A stretch of 64,000 nt of DNA from Flavobacterium aquariorum (GTDB lineage: Bacteria; Bacteroidota; Bacteroidia; Flavobacteriales; Flavobacteriaceae). The translations under genes and the position numbers were made by a program. Below, piece by piece: positions 36,624 to 44,231 of this stretch (the stretch's first letter is position 1; every line of letters starts with the position of its first letter). The stretch spans positions 101,931 to 165,930 of the forward strand of contig NZ_QKXH01000011.1 of assembly GCF_003254745.1 (NCBI RefSeq). Direction: 5' to 3'. The notes under the pieces were generated by a model. The model had not been told where the DNA came from, did not search any database, and saw only the letters and a program-made list of their open reading frames with translations.

Positions 36624-37562
36624 TTAAAACTGATAAACAACTTCCAATTTAAAATCTTTTAAAGAGGCTTTGGCTCGTTCCAAATCTTCGGTAAATCCCA
36701 AAATATAACCACCTCCACCAGATCCACACAATTTCAAGTAATAATCATTTGAATCTATTCCTTCTTGCCAAATACCATGGAACTGTTCCGGTATCATTGG
36801 TTTAAAATTATTTAAGACCACTTTTGATAATTGTTTAGTATTTTCAAATAAAGACTTAATGTCTCCTCCCAAAAAATTCTCCACACAAGCGTCCGTATAT
36901 TTTACAAATTGGTTTTTTAACATCGTACGGAAGCCTTTGTCTTTTAGATTTTCCATGAAAATATTAACCATTGGTGCAGTTTCACCCACAATACCAGAGT
37001 CTAATAAAAACACTGCTCCTTTTCCGTCAAAACTTTGGGTAGGAATTCCGGTAGCTTCAATATTGTCTTTTGAATTTATTAAAATCGGAATGCTCAAATA
37101 ACTGTTCAATGGATCAAGTCCCGAACTTTTTCCGTGGAAAAAACTTTCCATTTGAGAAAAAATAGTTTTAAGAGTCAATAATTTTTCACGTGTTAAGTTC
37201 TCTAAAACCGTGATTTTTTGTTGTGCATATTTATCATAAATAGCCGCTACCAGTGCACCGCTACTACCAACTCCATATCCTTGTGGAATACTGGAATCAA
37301 AATACATTCCAGTTTGAACATCATTATTTAAAGTCTCTAAATCAAAAGTCACCAAATCAGGTTGATTCTTTTGTAATTGTTCCAAATAAGTAACAAATCG
37401 TTTCAAATGACCATTTGACTGTATAGCTTCTGCAGAAGGATTAGCATCTTTCTTCAAAGCTCCATTGTAAAAATTATAGGGAATTGACAAGCCTTTCGAG
37501 TCACGAATAATTCCGTATTCTCCAAAGAGTAATATTTTTGAGTAAAATAAAGGTCCTTTCAT
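36624..37562 (-). CDS. Mevalonate kinase-like GHMP kinase
   Basis: The 312 residues have the three GHMP motifs: YSKILLFGEYGII, the ATP-binding PQGYGVGSSGALVAA, and the C-terminal LCGSGGGGYILGF. The HGKSSGLDPLNSYLSIPILI stretch is the substrate-side region with the catalytic Asp. The position between diphosphomevalonate decarboxylase and a prenyltransferase supports mevalonate phosphorylation. The sequence is distinct from the GYDIA-type kinase near 20 kb, so the two probably act at different steps. Confidence 0.88.
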   Translation of the reverse strand: MKGPLFYSKILLFGEYGIIRDSKGLSIPYNFYNGALKKDANPSAEAIQSNGHLKRFVTYLEQLQKNQPDLVTFDLETLNNDVQTGMYFDSSIPQGYGVGSSGALVAAIYDKYAQQKITVLENLTREKLLTLKTIFSQMESFFHGKSSGLDPLNSYLSIPILINSKDNIEATGIPTQSFDGKGAVFLLDSGIVGETAPMVNIFMENLKDKGFRTMLKNQFVKYTDACVENFLGGDIKSLFENTKQLSKVVLNNFKPMIPEQFHGIWQEGIDSNDYYLKLCGSGGGGYILGFTEDLERAKASLKDFKLEVVYQF

Positions 37563-37618
37563 TTGGGATATTTATTGTTTAATTATCAATTTGGGGTTGG
37601 TAATTAGTGTTGTTTATT

Positions 37619-37819
37619 TCAAAAATCGACTACATCACCGCGATTTTCATTTTGTATTGCTATGTTTATTTCTTCCTGCTGTTCGGGAGTTAATTCTTTC
37701 CAAACTTCTTTTTCTCTGTCTTCAAAAATAGCCTTAATTTTCTTCAGAATATTTATATCCTTAGTCTTCGCTATCTTCTTTATTAATTCCAATTTTTCGG
37801 CATTGAAGTCCATAATCAC
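37619..37819 (-). CDS. Antitoxin-like small acidic/basic protein, no toxin partner
   Basis: The 66-residue product has a start helix (KLELIKKIAKTKDINILKKIKAIF) and the stretch WKELTPEQQEEINIAIQNENRG, which resembles small antitoxins of RelB-like addiction modules in Bacteroidota. The usual tail after the Gly (about ten more residues with His/Glu) is missing, and no toxin-like ORF is on either side. It lies between diphosphomevalonate decarboxylase and mevalonate kinase in the same direction, so it is probably transcribed with them. The start may be the second Met (37813). Confidence 0.6.
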   Translation of the reverse strand: MIMDFNAEKLELIKKIAKTKDINILKKIKAIFEDREKEVWKELTPEQQEEINIAIQNENRGDVVDF

Positions 37820-37854
37820 GATTAATTAAGAACTAAAGATACGAAAAAAAAGCT

Positions 37855-38937
37855 TTAACCTAACGATGCACCATTTCCAATTTCGTCGCAAAGGTACTGA
37901 CCATTTTGGCAATAGCCAACTAATTCTGTTTTAATAAATTGCAACACTTTTTCTTTTACCTCATTTGGATACAAAACATGTACATTGGCACCCGCATCCA
38001 GAGTAAAACAAACAGGTGTTTTAGTTTTATTCCTAAATTTCCAAATCGCATTTATAATTTGCAAAGTATTGGGTTTCATCAAAATGAAATAGGGTAATGA
38101 AGTCATCATCATTGCATGCAAAGTCAAAGCTTCGCTTTCCACAATCTTGATAAATTCTTCTAGGTTTCCATTCTTAAAAACAGGAATGAGTTTATCAAGA
38201 TTTTCATGCGCTTGAGCAAATCGCTTTTCGGCAAATGGGTGTTCGTGCATCAAATCATGTCCTATCGTGCTGGAAACTTGTTTTTCGCCTTTGTCCACTA
38301 ACAGAATCGTGTCTTGAAAATTTTTGAAAGTATCATGAATCGCATACGGATATGCTACACCATACAAATCGGTACTTCCTTTTATATTCGCCTGATTTCC
38401 CCAAACGACCACTTGTCCTTTTACGCTTCTGCAGGCACTTCCTGATCCTAATCTTGCCAAAAATGAAGCTTTGCTAAAGAAATAATCTTCGGTCATGTCC
38501 GGATACAATACTTTTTCCAAGCTCATGAAATTCATTGCCAAAGCCGCCATTCCCGATGCGGATGAAGCTATTCCAGAACTATGAGGAAATGTGTTCACGG
38601 TTTCAATTGTAAAATGATAGTTTTTCAAAAAAGGCAAATATGCTTCTACTCGTTCCAAAAAATTTTGGATTTTTGGCTTGAAATCCTCTTTTGGTTTCCC
38701 TTCAAACAAAAAATCAAAAGAAAAATTGCCATTGTTTTGTTTTCGCGCGAAAGCCAAAGTTGTAATCGTTTTGCAATTACTTAAAGTAAAACTCACAGAT
38801 GGATTTGCAGGAATCTGTTTGTCTTTTTTACCCCAATATTTTACTAAGGCAATATTACTGGGGGCACTCCAACTGAAACTTCCTTGGTCAATAGAATGAG
38901 TATATTTGGATAGTATAAAATCATTAACTGCGAACAT
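37855..38937 (-). CDS. mvaD: Diphosphomevalonate decarboxylase
   Basis: This enzyme makes isopentenyl diphosphate from diphosphomevalonate, the last step of the mevalonate route. The 360 residues show the family start APSNIALVKYWGKKD, the phosphate-binding HSSGIASSASGMAALA, GSGSACRSVKGQVVVWG and a late FTLDAGANVHVLYP with the catalytic Asp. Length is normal for bacterial members. It is the first gene of a leftward cluster with an antitoxin-like gene, mevalonate kinase and a UbiA-type prenyltransferase. A -7 box lies close before the start. Confidence 0.93.
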   Translation of the reverse strand: MFAVNDFILSKYTHSIDQGSFSWSAPSNIALVKYWGKKDKQIPANPSVSFTLSNCKTITTLAFARKQNNGNFSFDFLFEGKPKEDFKPKIQNFLERVEAYLPFLKNYHFTIETVNTFPHSSGIASSASGMAALAMNFMSLEKVLYPDMTEDYFFSKASFLARLGSGSACRSVKGQVVVWGNQANIKGSTDLYGVAYPYAIHDTFKNFQDTILLVDKGEKQVSSTIGHDLMHEHPFAEKRFAQAHENLDKLIPVFKNGNLEEFIKIVESEALTLHAMMMTSLPYFILMKPNTLQIINAIWKFRNKTKTPVCFTLDAGANVHVLYPNEVKEKVLQFIKTELVGYCQNGQYLCDEIGNGASLG

Positions 38938-38952
38938 AAATAATAGTTTTCG

Positions 38953-38960
38953 GCAAAGAT
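38953..38960 (-). promoter_or_regulatory. Putative -7 box for mvaD
   Basis: TATCTTTG on the minus strand, 15 bp before the annotated start, so the leader would be very short. No -33 element is clear. Confidence 0.45.
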
Positions 38961-38991
38961 ACTTTTTTTGATTAAATCGTTTATTTCTTTA

Positions 38992-39025
38992 TTTGCATTC
39001 CTTCGAAAGTTTTTAAGTATTTTTG
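38992..39025 (+). promoter_or_regulatory. Putative promoter of tspO
   Basis: TATTTTTG at 39018-39025 and TTG at 38992-38994 with a 23-bp spacer, 20 bp before the start codon. Confidence 0.55.
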
Positions 39026-39045
39026 ACTTCTCTAAAAACAAATAA

Positions 39046-39522
39046 ATGAATAAGATCACCCGAATATTATCGATTGTTGTTACTTGTCTTGTTGTGGGTT
39101 ATTTTTCCGGAATGGTTACTCGATCAGCAATTACAACATGGTATCCTACTTTGATTAAACCAAGTTTTAATCCGCCCAATTGGATTTTTGCCCCTGTCTG
39201 GAGTATGCTCTATATTATGATGGGACTCGCAGCAGGACTCGTTTGGGACAGAATTGATTTTGAAAAAGAAAGCGTTAGAAAAGCGTTGCAGTTCTTCGCG
39301 ATTCAATTGGCATTAAATGCCTTGTGGTCGTATTTGTTTTTTGGGCTAAAAAACCCAATGCTAGCCGGTTTGGAAATCATCATCTTATGGTTAATGATTT
39401 ATGAGACTTACATTCAATTTTCCAAAATCAACAAAATTTCTGGTTATTTATTTATTCCCTATTTACTTTGGGTAAGTTTTGCTGCAATTTTGAACGGAAG
39501 CATCTGGTGGCTGAATAGGTAG
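39046..39522 (+). CDS. tspO: TspO/MBR family protein
   Basis: TspO-family proteins are five-helix membrane proteins that bind porphyrins and related ligands and influence tetrapyrrole or stress responses. The 158 residues show five membrane segments and the conserved Trp/Pro-rich pieces TTWYPTLIKPSFNPPNWIFA, APVWSMLYIMMGLAAGLVWD and LNALWSYLFFGLKNP. Length is normal. It is divergent from mvaD and appears to be a single gene. Confidence 0.93.
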   Translation: MNKITRILSIVVTCLVVGYFSGMVTRSAITTWYPTLIKPSFNPPNWIFAPVWSMLYIMMGLAAGLVWDRIDFEKESVRKALQFFAIQLALNALWSYLFFGLKNPMLAGLEIIILWLMIYETYIQFSKINKISGYLFIPYLLWVSFAAILNGSIWWLNR

Positions 39523-39555
39523 TTTGCAGTTTGGATTTTGTACTGAAAAATTACT

Positions 39556-40302
39556 TTATAATTTTTTTAGCTCTTGAAATTCAATGTTTTTGGCTGATAA
39601 AAAATCCATCATGCTGAGTATATTGTGATTTTTTATTAGTGCTTTTGATTTAGGATCAGTATCGCAAAATTGAAGGAAAAGGTCAATCTCATCTGATTTC
39701 AATTTTAAAGTTTCAAGATAGAATTTTTGATCACAGGTGTTTTTTGCCAATATTGCAAATTCAATTTCTGGAGAAGATTCTTTTTCTGTTTCTTTTTCTT
39801 TTGAGAATAAGTCTAAAAGCTTTTTGCCAATTGTAACAAAATTTAACCCGTTAACAAACGTCCCATTTCTCATCGCTTGATATCCCTCGTTATTGTCGAA
39901 TTTTTCGGTGGCATATTCATCTAGTTTACTTTGCTCGTATTTTTTGTCTTTGCTTAATTTTAAATTTTGCTTTTTTGCAACTACCACCTCATCTAATTCT
40001 TCTGCTTTTTTAAACATTACAACTTGTAGATTATTTAACTCAATCTGCTCTTTAGATACTTTCAACCTTTTCCAATTAAAATTTTTTGCATAAAAAAGCA
40101 GACTGTCATTGACTTTAACTTGAATTAAAAACTCTCCTCTGTCATTTGTAGTGGTGCTTTTTTTAGATGTTTTGTTGATTACCTCCACATTTTGCAGCAA
40201 TAAATTGTCTGATGTAACGACTCCTTTAAGAAGTTTTTCAGTTTGTGAAAAGCTAAATTGGCATACAATTAAGAATAACGCAGTGAGTAATTTTACTTTC
40301 AT
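39556..40302 (-). CDS. Exported carboxypeptidase-like regulatory domain protein
   Basis: The 248 residues start with a signal peptide (MKVKLLTALFLIVCQFSFSQ) followed by a CarboxypepD_reg-like beta-sandwich (KGVVTSDNLLLQNVEVINKT). A stretch like the start of a TonB plug follows (EELDEVVVAKK), but no barrel does. The rest is an alpha-rich domain of about 120 residues. This design is common in flavobacteria and of unknown role, possibly a surface or periplasmic adaptor. It is a single gene. Confidence 0.75.
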   Translation of the reverse strand: MKVKLLTALFLIVCQFSFSQTEKLLKGVVTSDNLLLQNVEVINKTSKKSTTTNDRGEFLIQVKVNDSLLFYAKNFNWKRLKVSKEQIELNNLQVVMFKKAEELDEVVVAKKQNLKLSKDKKYEQSKLDEYATEKFDNNEGYQAMRNGTFVNGLNFVTIGKKLLDLFSKEKETEKESSPEIEFAILAKNTCDQKFYLETLKLKSDEIDLFLQFCDTDPKSKALIKNHNILSMMDFLSAKNIEFQELKKL

Positions 40303-40383
40303 TTATAAGAATTTATTGAAAGTAAATATATTCTAATAGTTCCTAAAGAAAACATAGATTTGGTGTAAATTTATGTTAATTAA

Positions 40384-41592
40384 TTAAATAGCATTCGCCA
40401 CAATAAACCCGCTAGTCCAGGCATTTTGAAAATTAAACCCCCCTGTAATGGCATCTATGTTTACAATTTCACCAGCAAAATAGAGGTTTTCATGCAGTTT
40501 GCTTTCCATCGTTTTGAAGTTGATTTGTTTTAAATCGATTCCACCTGCAGTAACAAACTCTTCTTTGAAAGTGCTTTTGCCATTGACTTGAAATGTACTA
40601 TTAGTCAATTGCTGAACTAAATTTTGTAATTGCATTTTGGATAAATCAGCCCATTTGGTTTCGGCTTCAATATTTGATGCTAAAACTAAACTTTCCCAAA
40701 GACGGTTTGGAAAATCGAAAGGTGATTTTTTGGAAATCGCTTTTTTGGCATGCTCCTGCTTTAAAGTTTTTAGAATTTTCTCAGCATCTTCGGTATCCAT
40801 ATCGTTTAACCAATTCACATAAATAGTAAACTGATAGTTTTTATCGAATAAAATTCGCGCTCCCCAAGCCGATAATTTCAAGATTGCTGGGCCGCTCATT
40901 CCCCAATGTGTGATTAGCAATGGCCCGGTTGAAGTTAATTTCGTGTCTTTTACTTTTACGGTAACTTGAGCCGCTACACCCGGCAATTCTTTGATTCGAG
41001 AATCTTTTATGTTAAAAGTAAATAACGAAGGAACTGGACTTACGATTGCATGACCTTGCTGTTGAAGCATTTCCCAAATTTTAGGATTACTTCCAGTGGC
41101 AAGAACCAATTTCTCAACAATATAATTATCGTTTTGCGTTTCAACTTTCCAAAAATTGTCTTTTTTGAAAATGGACTGAACACTTTGTCCTGTGAGAACA
41201 GCAATTCCAAGCTTTTGGGTTGCTTTCACAAAACAATCAATAATGGTTTGTGATGAATTGGAAACAGGAAACATACGCCCGTCCTCTTCAATTTTAAGAT
41301 CAACACCATGTTTTTCAAACCATTCAATAGTATCTCCCGAACAAAACTGATGAAAAGGACCGCGCAATTCTTTTTCGCCTCGCGGATAAAATTTCACTAA
41401 TTCATTGGGCTCAAAACAAGCATGAGTCACATTGCAACGTCCTCCTCCAGAAACACGAACTTTTCCTAATACTTCGGCTCCTCTTTCGAGTATGGCTACT
41501 TTAGTTTTTGGGTTTTTCTCAACGATATTGATAGCCGTAAAAAAACCGGCAGCGCCACCGCCAACAACGAGTATGTCAAAATTTTGATTCAT
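40384..41592 (-). CDS. HI0933-family FAD-dependent oxidoreductase
   Basis: The start is set at MNQNFDILVVGGGAAGFF, since the frame extending to 41658 adds residues outside the family and a -7 box lies at 41620-41627. The 402 residues show the FAD-binding GGGAAG at 11-16, GRCNVTHA, the second FAD stretch LATGSNPKIW and a C-terminal GGFNFQNAWTSGF that closes the flavin site. The family (BaiN/RdsA-like) includes flavoproteins of poorly known substrate. Nothing in the context suggests one. Confidence 0.88.
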   Translation of the reverse strand: MNQNFDILVVGGGAAGFFTAINIVEKNPKTKVAILERGAEVLGKVRVSGGGRCNVTHACFEPNELVKFYPRGEKELRGPFHQFCSGDTIEWFEKHGVDLKIEEDGRMFPVSNSSQTIIDCFVKATQKLGIAVLTGQSVQSIFKKDNFWKVETQNDNYIVEKLVLATGSNPKIWEMLQQQGHAIVSPVPSLFTFNIKDSRIKELPGVAAQVTVKVKDTKLTSTGPLLITHWGMSGPAILKLSAWGARILFDKNYQFTIYVNWLNDMDTEDAEKILKTLKQEHAKKAISKKSPFDFPNRLWESLVLASNIEAETKWADLSKMQLQNLVQQLTNSTFQVNGKSTFKEEFVTAGGIDLKQINFKTMESKLHENLYFAGEIVNIDAITGGFNFQNAWTSGFIVANAI

Positions 41593-41619
41593 GATTGTGA
41601 AAAGGAATAAAATGGAATG

Positions 41620-41627
41620 CAAAGGTA
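41620..41627 (-). promoter_or_regulatory. Putative -7 box for the FAD oxidoreductase gene
   Basis: TACCTTTG on the minus strand, 27 bp before the chosen start, which supports the shorter protein. Confidence 0.4.
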
Positions 41628-41714
41628 AGCATTCGTTTCTGAAAGAATGTAAGTTCAACTCTAAGGCAAATGCAAAAGTTAAAAAAATAAATTATTATAA
41701 GTCATTATTATTTG

Positions 41715-41778
41715 TTTGACACAGATTCCACTAATTATCACAAATTAATCTGTGCAAATTTTTGGAATCTGTGTCAAA
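41715..41778. repeat. 16-bp inverted repeat (TTTGACACAGATTCCA)
   Basis: A perfect 16-bp inverted repeat (41715-41730 with 41763-41778) around 32 nt that contain another CACAnnnnnTGTG pairing (41740-41755). It looks like a dispersed intergenic hairpin. It could also end the leftward glycerophosphodiesterase transcript, though it has no U-run. Confidence 0.6.
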
Positions 41779-41784
41779 TTTATT

Positions 41785-42471
41785 TTAAATTCGATCCAAA
41801 AAATCGGTGATTATACCATTTACTTTGAATGATTTCATCCTTTGGATATCTTCTCTTTCATTTACTGTCCAAGGAAAAACCTGAATACCTTTCTCCTGAA
41901 TTTTGGTTGTATATTCATTAGTCAATAATTGAAAATCGGGGTGTAACGCTTCGGCTTTCAAGAATCGGGCGAAAGAGATAGCAAGATCCAAATCGGTTTC
42001 TGTCAAAACTCCAATTCGAATATTTTCATTTAAAAATCGGACTTGTTGCAGGGCATTCCAATCAAAACTGGATACCAAAAAGTGAGCATGATTCCAATTT
42101 TTATCTAAAATATAATGCTCTATTAATTGAACGACTTTCTCTGCGGTATCCTGATTTTTTAATTCAATATTTACAAAACACCTTCTATTAACCAAATCCA
42201 AAACTTCTTCTAATGTTGGAATCTCTTGCTCATCATTTATTCTAAAAGACTTTACTTCCTGTAATGTCAATTGATTTACAACACCTTTACCGTTGGTCGT
42301 TCTATCAATGGTTTCATCATGAATTACAATCAAATGACCGTCTAAACTGAGATGTACATCCAGTTCAATTCCATCAGCACCCATTTGTATTGCTTTTTCA
42401 AAAGAAATCAGTGTATTTTCGGGTTCGTATCCATTGGCTCCGCGATGTCCAATTTTAAGTACTTTATTCAT
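41785..42471 (-). CDS. Glycerophosphodiester phosphodiesterase
   Basis: This enzyme releases glycerol-3-phosphate from glycerophosphodiesters. The start is placed at MNKVLKIGHRGANGYEPENT; the frame reaching 42507 adds 12 residues that cross the terminator of the neighbouring operon and a -7 box. The 228 residues show the catalytic HRG at 9-11 with PENT, GIELDVHLSLDGHLIVIHDE (metal-binding Glu and Asp, catalytic His), and an end with FPWTVNEREDIQRM. No signal peptide is present with this start, so it is probably cytoplasmic. Confidence 0.9.
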   Translation of the reverse strand: MNKVLKIGHRGANGYEPENTLISFEKAIQMGADGIELDVHLSLDGHLIVIHDETIDRTTNGKGVVNQLTLQEVKSFRINDEQEIPTLEEVLDLVNRRCFVNIELKNQDTAEKVVQLIEHYILDKNWNHAHFLVSSFDWNALQQVRFLNENIRIGVLTETDLDLAISFARFLKAEALHPDFQLLTNEYTTKIQEKGIQVFPWTVNEREDIQRMKSFKVNGIITDFLDRI

Positions 42472-42477
42472 ATTATA

Positions 42478-42485
42478 CAAAAGTA
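42478..42485 (-). promoter_or_regulatory. Putative -7 box for the glycerophosphodiesterase gene
   Basis: TACTTTTG on the minus strand ends 7 bp before the ATG at 42471, so the message could be nearly leaderless. This supports the shorter start. Confidence 0.4.
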
Positions 42486-42495
42486 AGAAAATAAA

Positions 42496-42521
42496 AAACG
42501 CCTTCATTTCTAAAGGCGTTT
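42496..42521 (-). terminator. Terminator of the leftward maltodextrin operon
   Basis: A 9-bp perfect inverted repeat (42496-42504 with 42513-42521) followed by a U-run on the minus strand, 30 bp past the stop of the last GH13 gene. Confidence 0.82.
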
Positions 42522-42550
42522 CAATTCAAAACTAATAAACAACTAACTAA

Positions 42551-44230
42551 CTATTTTCTTAATTCTAATAATACGATATCAAACTCGCTATCGATTACTA
42601 CTTTTCCATTTGCAACCGTCCCCATTTTACCGGAATAGGAATCTCTTACTTTTGCTCCTTCTTTGAATGCAGCACCTACTGGAATTCCTTTTTTACCCTT
42701 AGTTAAATCCAGTCCAATAACTACGGTATCTGAATATTTTCCTCTAGAAAAAGTTCTAGAACAAACATAAGGTTTGGCCGAAATTTCAACATTCACACCA
42801 GCTCCCACAGCAGGATGATTTCTTCTGAATTGTCCCAATTTTTGCCAATGCGATTGCACTTTTTGAGTATTTGCATCGTTTTTTATTGCATCCCAATTCA
42901 TAAACGAACGCAATGTTGCATCGCCTTGAGTTCCTTCGACCACAAGGGAACGAGCCGATTCGTCGCCGTAATAAACTTGTGAAATACCAGGAGTCAAGAG
43001 TAATTTTGTTCCACTTTCAAAACTCTTTTGTCTATTGGCATCAAATGGTCCACCATCATCATGCGAAGACAAATAATTTAATACACTGTATTCTTTCAAT
43101 TGATTGTTTAACAAATTTGAGTATTTTGAAAATAAAGTAGCATAGTCTTTTTGGGCATCACTTTTGAATTCAAAATTGATCATTCCTGTAAAACCGTTCT
43201 CATAATAATTTACTTTTTTGTCTCCAAAATCGAATAGTTGCCCATTACTAATATTGTAATTATAGACTTCGGCTATAGTGTAAAATGGATTATTGTCTAA
43301 AACTTGGGTTGGATTCTTTTTTTTCCAATCTGCAAAAGAATAATCACATTGTGTTTTGAAATCGGCCCAAACACTTTCATCCGTATGTTTAACGGTATCT
43401 GCTCTGTAACCATCGATTCCAAACTCCGTAATATAATCCGTCAACCATTTTATAATGTAATATTTAGGTGTTCTTGGGTAGCCTGTTCTTTTGAAAAAGG
43501 CATCCAGTGAAGCCACTTCTTTATCATATCTTCCTTCGGCTTTCCATTTTTCAACCAAAAAAGGAGGCAATGCCACTTCTTCTTTACTTTCTGTTTTTAC
43601 ATCCGGCAAATTAGCCACTAATGTACAGGCTGTTGTGTTCTCAAAATTGTTATATTGACATTGTGGTCCTGTACGTACCCATCCTTCTGGCCAAACAGTA
43701 TCTACTTCTGTAACTGGCCCAGTATGATTAATCACGCCATCAAGCATAATACGAATTCCTTTGGCATGGGCTTTCTTTACTAATTCAGCCAATTCTTTTT
43801 TGGTTCCAAAATTTGGATCTAAAGCCGTCCAATCTCTCGCCCAATAGCCATGAAATCCATAACTCAATCCTGTTCCTTCATCTACGCCATCGTGAATTTG
43901 CTCAACCACTGGTGTGAACCAGATCACATTGATTCCTAATTTTGTAAAATAACCTTCATCTACTTTTTGGGTAATCCCTTTGATATCTCCACCTTCAAAA
44001 CCACGAAGTTTCCCAGTGGTTTTGGTTCTGTTATAATTTACATCATTCGATTTATTACCATTATTAAAACGGTCGGTCATCAAAAAATACAAATTCGCTC
44101 CTTCCCAGACAAAGGGAGTTTTTTCTGTTTTTACGTTTGAATTGATTTTTGATTCTTTTTTTACTTGAGCACTAACAAAAGTGGTTGCTACTAAAAAAAC
44201 CAGAGTTAATGTTATATTTCTACTTCTCAT
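42551..44230 (-). CDS. Exported GH13 alpha-amylase-family enzyme, copy A
   Basis: This is a probable periplasmic alpha-glucan hydrolase. The 559 residues start with a signal peptide (MRSRNITLTLVFLVATTFVSAQ). The GH13 barrel shows VIWFTPV, LDGVINHTG (region I), GIDGYRADTVKH (catalytic Asp), YTIAEVYN (catalytic Glu) and LSSHDDGG (third Asp), so all three catalytic acids are present. It is the last gene of the leftward operon, one base after the GH31 gene, and a terminator follows. Substrate range (amylase, neopullulanase or cyclomaltodextrinase) is not decided. Confidence 0.92.
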   Translation of the reverse strand: MRSRNITLTLVFLVATTFVSAQVKKESKINSNVKTEKTPFVWEGANLYFLMTDRFNNGNKSNDVNYNRTKTTGKLRGFEGGDIKGITQKVDEGYFTKLGINVIWFTPVVEQIHDGVDEGTGLSYGFHGYWARDWTALDPNFGTKKELAELVKKAHAKGIRIMLDGVINHTGPVTEVDTVWPEGWVRTGPQCQYNNFENTTACTLVANLPDVKTESKEEVALPPFLVEKWKAEGRYDKEVASLDAFFKRTGYPRTPKYYIIKWLTDYITEFGIDGYRADTVKHTDESVWADFKTQCDYSFADWKKKNPTQVLDNNPFYTIAEVYNYNISNGQLFDFGDKKVNYYENGFTGMINFEFKSDAQKDYATLFSKYSNLLNNQLKEYSVLNYLSSHDDGGPFDANRQKSFESGTKLLLTPGISQVYYGDESARSLVVEGTQGDATLRSFMNWDAIKNDANTQKVQSHWQKLGQFRRNHPAVGAGVNVEISAKPYVCSRTFSRGKYSDTVVIGLDLTKGKKGIPVGAAFKEGAKVRDSYSGKMGTVANGKVVIDSEFDIVLLELRK

Positions 44231-44231
44231 A

